Shown here: piece after piece, positions 44,438 to 53,585 of the stretch
Layout of the letters: the number at the start of each line of letters is the position of its first letter
How positions within the stretch are numbered: position 1 is the first letter of the stretch
From: Lewinellaceae bacterium
Lineage (GTDB): Bacteria; Bacteroidota; Bacteroidia; Chitinophagales; Saprospiraceae
DNA: 64,000 nt
Assembly: GCA_020636025.1 (NCBI GenBank)
Contig: JACJYQ010000008.1
Coordinates: 372,001-436,000, forward strand
Reading direction: 5' to 3'
Notes under the pieces: model-generated
Databases searched by the model: none
What the model was told of the DNA's origin: nothing
Seen by the model: the letters and a program-made list of their open reading frames with translations, nothing else
Position numbers and translations under genes: made by a program

Positions 44438-45313
44438 ATGTCTATTTTAGTTAACAAGAACTCCAAAATCATCGTACAGGGTTTTACAGGAAAAGAAGGA
44501 ACATTCCATGCCGAACAAATGATCGCCTATGGCACCAATGTAGTAGGCGGAGTAACCCCGGGAAAGGGCGGTCAGACTCACCTCGACAAACCTGTTTTCA
44601 ATACAGTAGAAGATGCTGTGAAAAGCACAGGTGCTGATACTTCCATCATTTTTGTACCACCTGGGTATGCAGCAGACGCCATTATTGAAGCTGCAGCCTC
44701 CGGCATCAAAGTGATTGTCGCCATTACAGAAGGAATTCCTGTTCAGGATATGGTTAGAGCAAAAGCCTTTATTGCCGACAAAGGAGTGGTTTTGATTGGC
44801 CCCAACTGTCCTGGCATCATCACACCAGATGAGGCTAAAGTTGGCATCATGCCTGGATTTGTGTTCAAACGCGGCCCTATCGGGCTGGTTTCAAAATCCG
44901 GAACACTCACGTATGAGGCTGCGGATCAAATTGCCAAAGCCGGTTTGGGAATTTCCACTGCGATTGGAATCGGTGGCGACCCGATCATTGGCACCACTAC
45001 CCGCCAGGCCATTGAACTGTTTATGAATGATCCGGAAACTGAAGGGATTGTTATGATTGGTGAAATCGGCGGTGCTTTGGAGGCCGAGGCCGCTCGCTGG
45101 ATCAGCGAAAACGGAAATAAAAAACCAGTTGTAGGGTTTATTGCTGGTCAGACGGCCCCTAAGGGCAGAAAAATGGGTCATGCCGGCGCCATTGTAGGCG
45201 GAGCTGATGATACAGCGGCTGCTAAAATGCGTATTCTGGCTGAAAACGGAATTACTGTCGTGGAGTCTCCGGCGCAAATTGGCGCAACCATGGCAAGCGT
45301 CATGAAGAAATAA
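44438..45313 (+). CDS. sucD: Succinyl-CoA ligase alpha subunit
   Basis: A 291-residue TCA-cycle enzyme subunit. It has the CoA-binding Rossmann domain with VQGFTGKEGTFH (13-24) and the phosphohistidine H248 in MGHAGAIVGG. It makes ATP or GTP from succinyl-CoA with the beta subunit SucC. The sucC gene is not adjacent, which is common in Bacteroidota where the two are unlinked. Cytoplasmic. Confidence 0.97.
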   Translation: MSILVNKNSKIIVQGFTGKEGTFHAEQMIAYGTNVVGGVTPGKGGQTHLDKPVFNTVEDAVKSTGADTSIIFVPPGYAADAIIEAAASGIKVIVAITEGIPVQDMVRAKAFIADKGVVLIGPNCPGIITPDEAKVGIMPGFVFKRGPIGLVSKSGTLTYEAADQIAKAGLGISTAIGIGGDPIIGTTTRQAIELFMNDPETEGIVMIGEIGGALEAEAARWISENGNKKPVVGFIAGQTAPKGRKMGHAGAIVGGADDTAAAKMRILAENGITVVESPAQIGATMASVMKK

Positions 45314-45371
45314 GGTTTGTTGATCTCTAACAATCTTATTCATTTTTGACTTAATCTTCCTTATTCTTGTT

Positions 45372-46583
45372 ATGCTGCTTTTTCGGAAATACCTGTTGCG
45401 CTGTGTCTGGCTGGGAATAATTTTCATCTCACTTACACTTTCTGACTGTGTAGTGGATGTATCCTCAAAAAACACTTTTCCAATCAGGGACCTTCCACCA
45501 ATGAATCCTGTACTGAAAGGATTCCTGGATGACTATGCACAGTTCTTTAAGGATGGAATGGTTGCTACCCAAACACCCGGAGCGGCTATTGTGATTGTAA
45601 AAGGAGATTCTGTGATCTTCCAGCGGGGTTTTGGAGTTCGAGAGGTCGGTAAGTCAGACTCTATTGATGTGCATACTGTATTTAGAGTTGGCTCTTTGTC
45701 AAAAGGCTTCGCAGGTGTTCTTACTGGAATTTTAGTGCAGAATGGACTGCTTGATTGGGATGAAAAAGTAAAGGAAGGGTTTCCCGAGTTTTCTCTGAAG
45801 GATAAAAAACAAGCCGACAGGATAAAACTGTGGCACGTGCTTTCGCATACCACAGGCTTGCCTTATCACGCCTATACCAATTTAATTGAGAAAGGATTTG
45901 ATGTTCGGAAAATTGCCTTGCAATACATTCCCGGAGCGCCACTGAGTGCCAAAGAAGGCGAAGTGTACAGCTACCAAAATGCGGCATTTTGCATCATTGA
46001 GGAAGTGATGCGCGGAAAGCTGCACAAATCCTATCAGCAGTTATTACAGGAAGATATTTTCACCCCGAACGGAATGTCGCTCGCTTCCTGCGATTTTGAA
46101 AGCATTCAAAACATCGGGAACAAAGCTCTTCCCCATTTCTGGACAGGATCGTTCTGGCGCCCTGATGAAATTTCACCGCTGTATTACAATGCCGCAGCAG
46201 CCGGTGGAGTAAATGCCAGCATTTCCGACATGGGAAAATGGTTGAAATTGTTACTGGGCCACAGACCGGCTATAGCCAATGAAGTCACACTCGATAGAGT
46301 ATTCAGTCCGGTAGTTGAAACTGGAAGTGAGCGCCGGATTTTCCGCCATTGGATAAATAGAAGCGATGCATCCTATGCCATGGGTTGGCGGGTGCTGAAT
46401 CATCACAACGACACCATTATTTATCATGCTGGTTATGTGAATGGCTTTCGGAGTGAAATTGCCTTCAACCGCAAGGACGATATTGGCATTTGTATCTTGT
46501 TCAATGGATCCAGCGAGTTGGCTGGAGAGTGTGTGCCAAACTTCTTTGATCGCTGGGAATTGGTTCGGGATTCTATTCATTGA
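45372..46583 (+). CDS. Class C beta-lactamase-like serine hydrolase
   Basis: A 403-residue envelope protein with an N-terminal hydrophobic helix (about 8-24) ending LTLSDC, possibly a lipobox. The serine-hydrolase motifs are SxxK at S108-K111 (VGSLSKGF), YxN in EVYSYQNAA (near residue 200) and an HAG-type triad in IYHAGYVNGF (near residue 357). The family includes AmpC, esterases and D-aminopeptidases, so beta-lactam hydrolysis should not be assumed. Followed by a long inverted repeat. Confidence 0.88.
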   Translation: MLLFRKYLLRCVWLGIIFISLTLSDCVVDVSSKNTFPIRDLPPMNPVLKGFLDDYAQFFKDGMVATQTPGAAIVIVKGDSVIFQRGFGVREVGKSDSIDVHTVFRVGSLSKGFAGVLTGILVQNGLLDWDEKVKEGFPEFSLKDKKQADRIKLWHVLSHTTGLPYHAYTNLIEKGFDVRKIALQYIPGAPLSAKEGEVYSYQNAAFCIIEEVMRGKLHKSYQQLLQEDIFTPNGMSLASCDFESIQNIGNKALPHFWTGSFWRPDEISPLYYNAAAAGGVNASISDMGKWLKLLLGHRPAIANEVTLDRVFSPVVETGSERRIFRHWINRSDASYAMGWRVLNHHNDTIIYHAGYVNGFRSEIAFNRKDDIGICILFNGSSELAGECVPNFFDRWELVRDSIH

Positions 46584-46589
46584 ATTTTT

Positions 46590-46676
46590 ATTCACCACAG
46601 ATAGCACAGATTTTCACAGATTATTTAAAAAATTGCCGAAGGCAATCAGTGAAAATCTGTGCTATCTGTGGTGAAT
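46590..46676. repeat. 28-bp perfect inverted repeat with nested hairpin
   Basis: Arms 46590-46617 and 46649-46676 are perfectly complementary over 28 bp. The spacer holds a further perfect hairpin, ATTGCC-GAA-GGCAAT (46632-46646). It lies between the convergent serine hydrolase and lipoprotein genes. The arms contain CACAGAT/ATCTGTG words also seen at 35149-35180 and near 36010. Confidence 0.9.
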
Positions 46677-46719
46677 TTATTTAAAAGAACTCTGTCACAC
46701 AAAAACGGGATAGCCCATT

Positions 46720-47595
46720 TTATTGCTCTTTTTTCTGCATTGGCTGGGCAACCTGTGGAGCCGGGATCGTTCTTGAAAACTTGTAGGCAAGTGATCCGGT
46801 TGTATACGCGCCACCTTCTCCGCTTTTATTTTCTACCATGTTATATATAGACAAGGTATCATTGCCGCCATTGTATTTGTAGCCAAACATTTTCTGGGAA
46901 GCTTCTTTCCCTTCTTTTGCCTTGTAAAAAGTAACCACATCAATTTCTTGTCCGGCCACGAAGCAATCACCTCCGGTGCATACCTCATATCTGTTGTAGT
47001 CTGGCAAACCCATAATAAAACCGCCTGGTGTAAAGCTGATATCCTCCTTGGAGCCCTTCCCGATCAGTTTAAAAATGCCGCTAAACAGGTGATGGTTTAA
47101 AGCCGTAGTAAAAGCCAGATATCCGTTCTTGGTACCTGCTTTAGATTTAATGAATTTATCAATTTGCGTGCGACCGCTGGTATTGTCATACATCGTCATA
47201 TCTCGTTCGCCTTGTGAGTGGTAATTCAGAAAAATTGGTCTTCCATTAGAAGCGCCAACCAATTCTAAAGTATCTTTTTTGTACTTAACCGGCAACGTCC
47301 ATTCTCTGGTAGCGGAAGAACATATTACACTATCAGGATTACCCGGATTAAAAGAATATGCAAAAGCAAAAGGCAGATGTGAATTGTTCATGGCTTGCAA
47401 TACCGAGCCATACTGACCGACTCTGGCACAAAAATCAAGATCAATCCAGTATCCGGCTAAAACATCCGGGTTTGCAAACTCTCCTGCCTGCCAATTATCA
47501 GGGCGATTTGGATCAACATTGTTCTTTGGTTCATCCTTACATGATAGCACACTGAGGATCAACACATTCAATAGTATAAAAACTTTCTTGTTCAT
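46720..47595 (-). CDS. Lipoprotein, unknown function
   Basis: A 291-residue lipoprotein with the lipobox SVLSC followed by an acidic KDEPKNN linker. The mature domain starts near QAGEFANPDVLAGYW and is beta-rich, with paired cysteines. A run of GGCDC-like cysteine contexts (CTGGDCF) is the only notable motif. Its ATG shares a base with the TAA stop of the LysM gene (TAATG), implying coupling. Confidence 0.75.
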   Translation of the reverse strand: MNKKVFILLNVLILSVLSCKDEPKNNVDPNRPDNWQAGEFANPDVLAGYWIDLDFCARVGQYGSVLQAMNNSHLPFAFAYSFNPGNPDSVICSSATREWTLPVKYKKDTLELVGASNGRPIFLNYHSQGERDMTMYDNTSGRTQIDKFIKSKAGTKNGYLAFTTALNHHLFSGIFKLIGKGSKEDISFTPGGFIMGLPDYNRYEVCTGGDCFVAGQEIDVVTFYKAKEGKEASQKMFGYKYNGGNDTLSIYNMVENKSGEGGAYTTGSLAYKFSRTIPAPQVAQPMQKKEQ

Positions 47596-48446
47596 TATTT
47601 AATATATTTAACTTTCACAAAAAACTTCGGGTCAATGGCACCGATCTTACGAGCAGCGCCAGGAGAAAGGATAACTTCTGTATTCCGCTCAAATCCATCC
47701 GGAATTCTGGATATAACCTTGGCATACACAGTTCTTTGGCTCATAGGATTATACACTGAAATAATGGTGCCAATGCCCGCTTCGCGATGCATGGCATAAA
47801 GGTCTCCGTTCTCCTTACTGTCTTTTTGCCAGAAACAAACGCCCTGACCATCGAACTCTTCTCGCCCGTTTCGTTCCTGTGTATAATGCAAATGGAACAC
47901 TTCATCCTGAGGGTTGGTAGTCCCTTTCCGCCAATCGGCATGAATGCCTTCAATCCCCATCCAGCCTATATGTAGCCGCTGTCCGGGTTTAATGTTGACA
48001 TCTTTCAAGCGGTTGCGCTTCATTATGGTATCTACAGGCATGTCAAAATAACGTTTGCAGATTTGGAAGAGATTTTCACCACTTTGTACGATGTAATAAA
48101 TGGGTGTGTATTCCGTGGATTTGAAAGATTTACCTTTGTAGCGACGAATGGCTTTATTAGGTATCGGAATTTTAAGGGTACTCCCAATCTGCAGAGTTGT
48201 ATTTTCCTTTAAGGCCGGATTGTAATCAATCAATTTTTCCATGCCAAGGCTGTAGAATCTGGAAATGGAGAAAAGGGTTTGCTTGGGTTTGACAGTGTGT
48301 AAAACGACCTTTCTTCCGTCTTCTACAATCAGCAGTACAGAGTCGCGAGGCGTTAACAGCCAGATTGGTTCCAGTGTGTTCTGTGAAAAAGCCGTTTTAA
48401 CCGTGACAAACAGTAACAGAACGAAAAGGCTTCTTAGAATTTTCAT
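47595..48446 (-). CDS. LysM peptidoglycan-binding protein with RlpA-like C-terminus
   Basis: About 283 residues. The signal peptide (ending TAFSQ) is followed by two LysM motifs (about 45-95, KPKQTLFSISRFYSLG, and about 117-160, VQSGENLFQICKRYFD). The C-terminal stretch (GIGTIISVYNPMSQRTVYAKV) resembles a double-psi-beta-barrel RlpA-like domain. It probably binds peptidoglycan in the periplasm. The frame opens at 48494, but the signal peptide fixes the ATG at 48446. A TAATTTTG box lies at 48470-48477 (minus). Operon with the lipoprotein gene. Confidence 0.85.
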   Translation of the reverse strand: MKILRSLFVLLLFVTVKTAFSQNTLEPIWLLTPRDSVLLIVEDGRKVVLHTVKPKQTLFSISRFYSLGMEKLIDYNPALKENTTLQIGSTLKIPIPNKAIRRYKGKSFKSTEYTPIYYIVQSGENLFQICKRYFDMPVDTIMKRNRLKDVNIKPGQRLHIGWMGIEGIHADWRKGTTNPQDEVFHLHYTQERNGREEFDGQGVCFWQKDSKENGDLYAMHREAGIGTIISVYNPMSQRTVYAKVISRIPDGFERNTEVILSPGAARKIGAIDPKFFVKVKYIK

Positions 48447-48519
48447 AGCAGTTTTGGTTTTAACCGGTGCAAAATTAATATCTACGCAACGCATTTAAAG
48501 ATATTTCAGCCTTTGACAA

Positions 48520-49263
48520 ATGATTAACGCGCAAAAAGCAAATATTCTGGCCATTATTCCCGCCAGATATGCCTCCACCCGTTTTCCAGGGAAACCATTG
48601 GCACTCATCCACGGTAAATCTATGATCAGCCGCGTGGTGGAGCAAGTGAAAAAATCGGACTCAATTCATGAGGTGATCGTAGCCACCGATGATGCCAGAA
48701 TTTTTGATCATGTTTCAGATTTTGGAGGTAAAGCAGTCATGACCAGTCCGGAGCACCAAAGCGGAACCGACCGTTGTGCTGAAATTGCAGCTGCATACCC
48801 AACTGCAGATATTGTATTGAATGTTCAAGGAGATGAACCCTTCATCCAAGCTCAGCAACTTGACTTGTTGGTAGACACACTACTGAAAAACCCTTCATTT
48901 CAAATAGCTACGCTTGCCAAAAAAATCAGTTCAATTGAAGAGCTTGACAATCCAAATGTTGTGAAGCTCGTAATGACGGCAAATGAGCATGCACTTTATT
49001 TCAGTCGATATCCCATTCCTTACAGCAGGTCAACCCAGATGAGCGAGAGACTTGGCAAACATGACTTTTACAAGCACATTGGATTGTATGGATTCCACAG
49101 TCAAACCCTGTTGGAGATATCAAAATTACCCCCTTCTCCGCTTGAATTATCGGAATCTCTTGAACAGCTCCGGTGGCTGGAAAACGGTTATGGAATTGCC
49201 GTTGGCATTACAGATTTGGAGACAATTGGTATTGATACGCCTGAAGATCTGGAAAGAGTATAA
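48520..49263 (+). CDS. kdsB: 3-deoxy-manno-octulosonate cytidylyltransferase
   Basis: A 247-residue enzyme activating KDO as CMP-KDO for lipid A-core synthesis. The nucleotide-binding N-terminus (IPARYASTRFPGKPL, 15-29), VVATDDARI and VQGDEPFI are the family signatures. Full length, cytoplasmic. It is divergent from the LysM gene, with a 73-nt shared regulatory gap. Confidence 0.96.
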   Translation: MINAQKANILAIIPARYASTRFPGKPLALIHGKSMISRVVEQVKKSDSIHEVIVATDDARIFDHVSDFGGKAVMTSPEHQSGTDRCAEIAAAYPTADIVLNVQGDEPFIQAQQLDLLVDTLLKNPSFQIATLAKKISSIEELDNPNVVKLVMTANEHALYFSRYPIPYSRSTQMSERLGKHDFYKHIGLYGFHSQTLLEISKLPPSPLELSESLEQLRWLENGYGIAVGITDLETIGIDTPEDLERV

Positions 49264-49295
49264 GGAAAGCCCCTAGGATCTGCGCGGAACAGCCA

Positions 49296-50249
49296 TCAAG
49301 CTACCTTTTCATAATGTCCAACCAAACTGGTCAATATCTTAGGAATTCCCGATGCATTATATTTCAAGATGGGAACAAATTTGGCATTCCAAACCATATT
49401 CTCTGCGGTGTAGGAGTGCCGGGCATGTACCAGTTGTTGTGATGTTTCATCAATCCCTTTTACCAATACCATAAATTCGGCATTGGCATTTTCAAAATCC
49501 TCTTTGCTAAAGTCTTTTATCGGGCTTTTATCGAACAATGGATGAACCACGGTCCAGGACATGGAAAAGAAAGATATCTTGGATATTTCCAGGTTCAGCG
49601 GGTAAAATTTTCTGGTAGTATTCCCTGCGCCATCTTCCTGGTTAAACGACATAAGAATCTGAACTTCTGTTTCTATCAGTTCACTCTTGCGTGCATTTAC
49701 CATCCGGAACATCAGCCCCTGACTTTCCTTATACGGGGCCACCAGAATATTCTCACTAAATACCACCCTGGCCGCCGGGCGTGAAAAACGGCCGTAAAGC
49801 AAACCCGAGATCAGGGCAAATGTGAGCAGGCCAAAGAAACTTTCAATGGAGGCTACGATGCTGGTTATCATACCCGTAGGGCTAATGTGGCCATATCCAA
49901 CAGTCGTCAGGGTCTGACTGCTAAAGAAAAAGGCGTTTACAAAATCCTGAGCCGGTCCACCGGGTGACATACCCGTAAAATGTTCAACACCGATAAGCAC
50001 ATACATAGTGGCAAATACCAAATTGATGCTGATGAAAAACAAAAGCGCCAGGAGAAAAAAGGTCGACCATTTCATGGTTACCAAAAAATGATAGGTATTG
50101 TCCCAAACCCCAATTGATTCTCTGTGTACATTAAAAGACCCGTCAGCAAGCATAAGCCGTTTTTCAGTTGTCAGGACTTTACCAAAACCAAGTTCTTTAT
50201 CAAGCGCTTTTGTGATGATTTTTCTGGGAGCTTTTACAAACTTGAGCAT
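49296..50249 (-). CDS. Inward-rectifier-type (KirBac) potassium channel
   Basis: About 317 residues: two transmembrane helices flanking a P-loop with the K+ selectivity filter TVGYGH, and a C-terminal immunoglobulin-like cytoplasmic domain (about 140-317), as in KirBac channels. ELGFGKVL and DGSFNVHR near the N-terminus match the family's slide-helix region. The longer frame from 50294 is possible, but a promoter box at 50300-50307 would make it leaderless, so I prefer the ATG at 50249. It conducts K+; gating is unknown. Confidence 0.9.
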   Translation of the reverse strand: MLKFVKAPRKIITKALDKELGFGKVLTTEKRLMLADGSFNVHRESIGVWDNTYHFLVTMKWSTFFLLALLFFISINLVFATMYVLIGVEHFTGMSPGGPAQDFVNAFFFSSQTLTTVGYGHISPTGMITSIVASIESFFGLLTFALISGLLYGRFSRPAARVVFSENILVAPYKESQGLMFRMVNARKSELIETEVQILMSFNQEDGAGNTTRKFYPLNLEISKISFFSMSWTVVHPLFDKSPIKDFSKEDFENANAEFMVLVKGIDETSQQLVHARHSYTAENMVWNAKFVPILKYNASGIPKILTSLVGHYEKVA

Positions 50250-50299
50250 AATAAAAAGACATTTGCGAATGAAAAGGGGAACTTTTCCAAACAAATCGT

Positions 50300-50307
50300 C
50301 AAAGTTA
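50300..50307 (-). promoter_or_regulatory. Candidate -7 promoter box (TAACTTTG)
   Basis: Minus-strand TAACTTTG upstream of the Kir channel gene. It decides the start in favour of 50249 if real. Confidence 0.4.
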
Positions 50308-50340
50308 AAGTTTAGCTTTTACTGGCTACTGAAATAAACT

Positions 50341-51765
50341 ATGAATCGCTGTGCAATTGTTTGGTTTCGACAGGACTTAAGGCTACATGACAACGAGGCG
50401 CTGAGTACAGCCTTGCGTATGGGTGAAGACATTCTCCCTGTTTACATCTTTGATGAAAGGATATTTCAGGATGAAACGCGTTTTGGATTCCGCAAAACCG
50501 GGAAATTCAGAGCACAATTCATCATAGAGAGTGTTTTGGATCTGCGGGAAAACCTGCGCAAAATTGGTAGTGACCTCATCGTTAGGCTTGGACAACCCGA
50601 GGAAATTCTTTCTGAACTAGCCAGAGAACACAAAGCATCCTGGGTTATTTGCAATCGGGAAAGAACACAGGAGGAAGTTATGGTACAGGATGCGCTTGAG
50701 ACGAGGCTGTGGGGATTTGGCATCGAACTGATTTACACGCGCGGCAAGATGCTGTACCACACGCAAGACCTTCCGTTACCCGTACAACACACACCCGATT
50801 TCTTTTTTCAGTTTCGCAAGGAAAACGAGAACATAACGCCAGTCAGAGAGCCCATTCTGGCTCCATCAGCTATCCCTCCCCTACCTGCCAACCTGGAACC
50901 CGGCGAAGTTCCTTCCCTGGAAAGGTTGGGTTATGAACCAATTCTTTACAATGAACAGGCAGACATGATATTCAAGGGAGGTGAAACAGTAGCTTTGCAG
51001 CGCCTCAAATATTACCTCTGGGAAAAAAACCTGGCATCTACCTATAAAGAAACAAGAAACGAGCTTTTTGGAAGTGACAACTCTTCCAGATTTTCCCCCT
51101 GGCTGGCGCAGGGATGCCTTTCTCCAAAATTGATTTATCAGGAACTAAAAAAATACGAAAAGGAGCGGGTGTCAAATGAAAGTACCTACTGGCTGTTTTT
51201 TGAATTGCTGTGGCGGGATTTTTTCAGACTGATGGGGAAAAAACACGGCAACAAAATATTTTTAAAGGGAGGCGTTCAGAGTAAATCCCAAAAACACTTA
51301 AAAAACAACCGGGAATTATTTTCCATTTGGGCAGAAGGTAAAACCGGAGTTCCATTCATTGATGCCAATATGCGACAGCTAAATGCCGTTGGCTGGATGA
51401 GTAACCGCGGAAGAATGAATGTAGCCTCCTTTTTAGTCCGCGAACTAAAGGTAAACTGGCAAATGGGCGCTGAATATTTTGAAAGCCTCCTGTTGGATTA
51501 CGACCCTTGCAGCAATTGGGGAAACTGGAACTACGTGGCCGGCGTGGGTAGCGACCCAAGAGAAGACCGGGTATTCAATATTTTGACGCAAGCCAAAACC
51601 TATGACCCGCAAGGAGATTTCGTCCGCACCTGGTGCCATGAACTGGCAAATGTCCCACCTGACAAAATCCACCGGCCCGATTTACTGACTGCTTCAGAAA
51701 GAAACGAGTACGGAGTGGGTGATTATCCAAAAGCCATTGTGAAAATTGAAAAATGGGCTGTATAA
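50341..51765 (+). CDS. Cryptochrome DASH / photolyase-family protein
   Basis: A 474-residue FAD/blue-light protein. The N-terminal antenna-binding Rossmann domain begins with VWFRQDLRLHDNEAL. The C-terminal FAD domain contains the conserved WEDxFR-like LLWRDFFRLM, NANMRQLNAVGWMSNRGRMN and the DYDPCSNWGNWNYVAG signature typical of CRY-DASH rather than CPD class I photolyases. FFFQFRKENE also fits DASH. It likely repairs single-stranded-DNA CPD lesions or senses light. Monocistronic, divergent from the Kir channel. Confidence 0.9.
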   Translation: MNRCAIVWFRQDLRLHDNEALSTALRMGEDILPVYIFDERIFQDETRFGFRKTGKFRAQFIIESVLDLRENLRKIGSDLIVRLGQPEEILSELAREHKASWVICNRERTQEEVMVQDALETRLWGFGIELIYTRGKMLYHTQDLPLPVQHTPDFFFQFRKENENITPVREPILAPSAIPPLPANLEPGEVPSLERLGYEPILYNEQADMIFKGGETVALQRLKYYLWEKNLASTYKETRNELFGSDNSSRFSPWLAQGCLSPKLIYQELKKYEKERVSNESTYWLFFELLWRDFFRLMGKKHGNKIFLKGGVQSKSQKHLKNNRELFSIWAEGKTGVPFIDANMRQLNAVGWMSNRGRMNVASFLVRELKVNWQMGAEYFESLLLDYDPCSNWGNWNYVAGVGSDPREDRVFNILTQAKTYDPQGDFVRTWCHELANVPPDKIHRPDLLTASERNEYGVGDYPKAIVKIEKWAV

Positions 51766-51802
51766 GTCAGCCTTTGATACCAATTCTGCCCAAATGAAAT
51801 TG

Positions 51803-51810
51803 TACTTTTG
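51803..51810 (+). promoter_or_regulatory. Candidate -7 promoter box for purH (TACTTTTG)
   Basis: TACTTTTG followed by C, 67-74 nt upstream of the purH ATG at 51877. It lies just before the longer open frame's start at 51808 and so rules that start out. Confidence 0.5.
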
Positions 51811-51876
51811 CGGCATCAATTTGGTTTTTGCCTACTGGGCAGAAAATCCTTTCCTACACATATTTCAAGTACAATA

Positions 51877-53406
51877 ATGAGCAATAGCAAACCCATCAAA
51901 TCCGCCCTCATTTCGGTTTATTCAAAGGAGGGCCTGGATCCTATTATCCATAAACTACACGAACTCGGAGTAAAGCTGTACAGCACAGGTGGTACTCAAT
52001 CCTACATCGAAAAACTCGGGATACCGGTAACTGCCGTAGAAAGTCTGACTGGTTATCCAAGCATATTGGACGGGCGCGTAAAAACGCTCCACCCTGCTGT
52101 ATTTGGAGGTCTGTTGGCACGCCGGGAAGAGGCACACCTGTCTCAGCTAAAACAATACGATATCCCGGAAATCGATTGTGTAATGGTTGATTTGTATCCA
52201 TTTGAAGATACTGTCGCCACGTCAAATGACGAATCCCAAATCATTGAGAAAATTGATATCGGTGGTGTTTCCCTGATCCGGGCTGGCGCCAAAAACTGGC
52301 GCGATGTGACCGTGATTGCCTCGAAAGAAGAATATCCGATTTTTCAGGAAATGCTAAATACTTCTGGAGCCAACTTGAGCGACGAAAATCGCAGAGAACT
52401 GGCACGCCGGGCATTTAAGGTTACATCCCATTACGATACCGCCATCTTCAACTGGTTTAATACCGGCAGCGAAGACATAGCCTTTAAACAATCCATTCAT
52501 ACACACGAAACCTTGCGTTATGGAGAGAATCCACATCAAAGCGCTGTTTTTCACGGAGATCTCGATAAGCTATTTGACAAATTGAATGGCAAGGCGATTT
52601 CCTATAACAATCTGGTGGACATCGATGCTGCCATGCAATTGATGCATGAGTTCAAGGGAGGAAAACCGTGTTTTGCCATTTTGAAGCATACCAATGCCTG
52701 TGGAGTGGCTCAGCGAGACACCCTGCTTCAGTCCTGGGTTGATGCCCTGGCTTGTGACTCTACCTCCGCTTTTGGCGGCATTTTTATTTGCAATGCACCT
52801 GTTGACCTGGCCACTGCCACAGAGATCAACAAGCTGTTTTATGAAGTATTGATTGCCCCGGATTTTGCTCCGGATGCTCTTGAGTTGTTAAAGAAAAAAG
52901 AAACCCGGATCCTGCTTAAAGCAAAAGACCTTTCGCCTGCTTCACGGTCTTTCAAAAGTTTGTTGAACGGAGTCGTAGAACAAGACACGGACCTAAAACT
53001 GGAAACAACAGAGGAATTTAAATTGGCTACAAATAGGGCAGCAACGGAAAGTGAAAAATCCGAATTGTTGTTTGCGGTAAAATGTTGCAAACACCTCAAA
53101 TCCAACGCCATCGCTCTAGTAAAAAACAATCAACTCATAGGTATGGGCTGCGGACAACCCAACCGGGTAGACGCCCTGCGCCAGGCCATCAGCAAAGCCG
53201 AATCATTCGGGTTTGATGTGAATGGTGCTGTAATGGCCAGTGATGCCTTTTTCCCGTTTCCGGATTGTGTGGAAATCGCACATGAAGCTGGCATAAACGC
53301 CATTGTTCAGCCAGGTGGCTCCATCAAGGATCAGGACTCTATTGACGCCTGTAACCAGCGCGATATGGCTATGGTTATGACTGGTTTCCGGCATTTCCGG
53401 CATTAA
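51877..53406 (+). CDS. purH: Bifunctional AICAR transformylase / IMP cyclohydrolase
   Basis: A 509-residue enzyme for the last two steps of IMP synthesis. The N-terminal MGS-like IMP cyclohydrolase domain (1-190) starts with KSALISVYSKEGLDP and contains STGGT. The C-terminal transformylase has ILKHTNACGVA (Lys-His pair) and MASDAFFPFPDCVE. The start is the ATG at 51877 (MSNSKPIK), as upstream codons read through the promoter. Normal length. Cytoplasmic. Confidence 0.96.
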   Translation: MSNSKPIKSALISVYSKEGLDPIIHKLHELGVKLYSTGGTQSYIEKLGIPVTAVESLTGYPSILDGRVKTLHPAVFGGLLARREEAHLSQLKQYDIPEIDCVMVDLYPFEDTVATSNDESQIIEKIDIGGVSLIRAGAKNWRDVTVIASKEEYPIFQEMLNTSGANLSDENRRELARRAFKVTSHYDTAIFNWFNTGSEDIAFKQSIHTHETLRYGENPHQSAVFHGDLDKLFDKLNGKAISYNNLVDIDAAMQLMHEFKGGKPCFAILKHTNACGVAQRDTLLQSWVDALACDSTSAFGGIFICNAPVDLATATEINKLFYEVLIAPDFAPDALELLKKKETRILLKAKDLSPASRSFKSLLNGVVEQDTDLKLETTEEFKLATNRAATESEKSELLFAVKCCKHLKSNAIALVKNNQLIGMGCGQPNRVDALRQAISKAESFGFDVNGAVMASDAFFPFPDCVEIAHEAGINAIVQPGGSIKDQDSIDACNQRDMAMVMTGFRHFRH

Positions 53407-53489
53407 ATCATTTGTGCCTTTTTGGATAAAGTCCGAATGAACAAGCTAATTGACCCCCTTTTTCAAAACCTTTGTATAAAGTTTTAGCC

Positions 53490-53546
53490 TTGCAGCATAC
53501 TATACTGCAACTTGCACCTTTGTAGCAGAACAGTGCAACGCTGTTC
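53490..53546. promoter_or_regulatory. Dyad and hairpin upstream of the M16 protease gene
   Basis: An interrupted palindrome (TTGCAG-CATAC-TATA-CTGCAA, 53490-53510) is followed by a possible -7 box CACCTTTG (53515-53522) and a GAACAG/CTGTTC hairpin (53528-53546). The palindrome occupies the -33 region, so it could be an operator. Tentative. Confidence 0.3.
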
Positions 53547-53585
53547 GTTATTTCATTTTTATAACCAACCAACAATACATTAGGC

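Noticed and set aside
45372..46583. True beta-lactamase (antibiotic resistance)
   Set aside because: The motifs fit the broad class C serine hydrolase family, which is mostly esterases and peptidases; no ampR-like neighbour or other resistance context.
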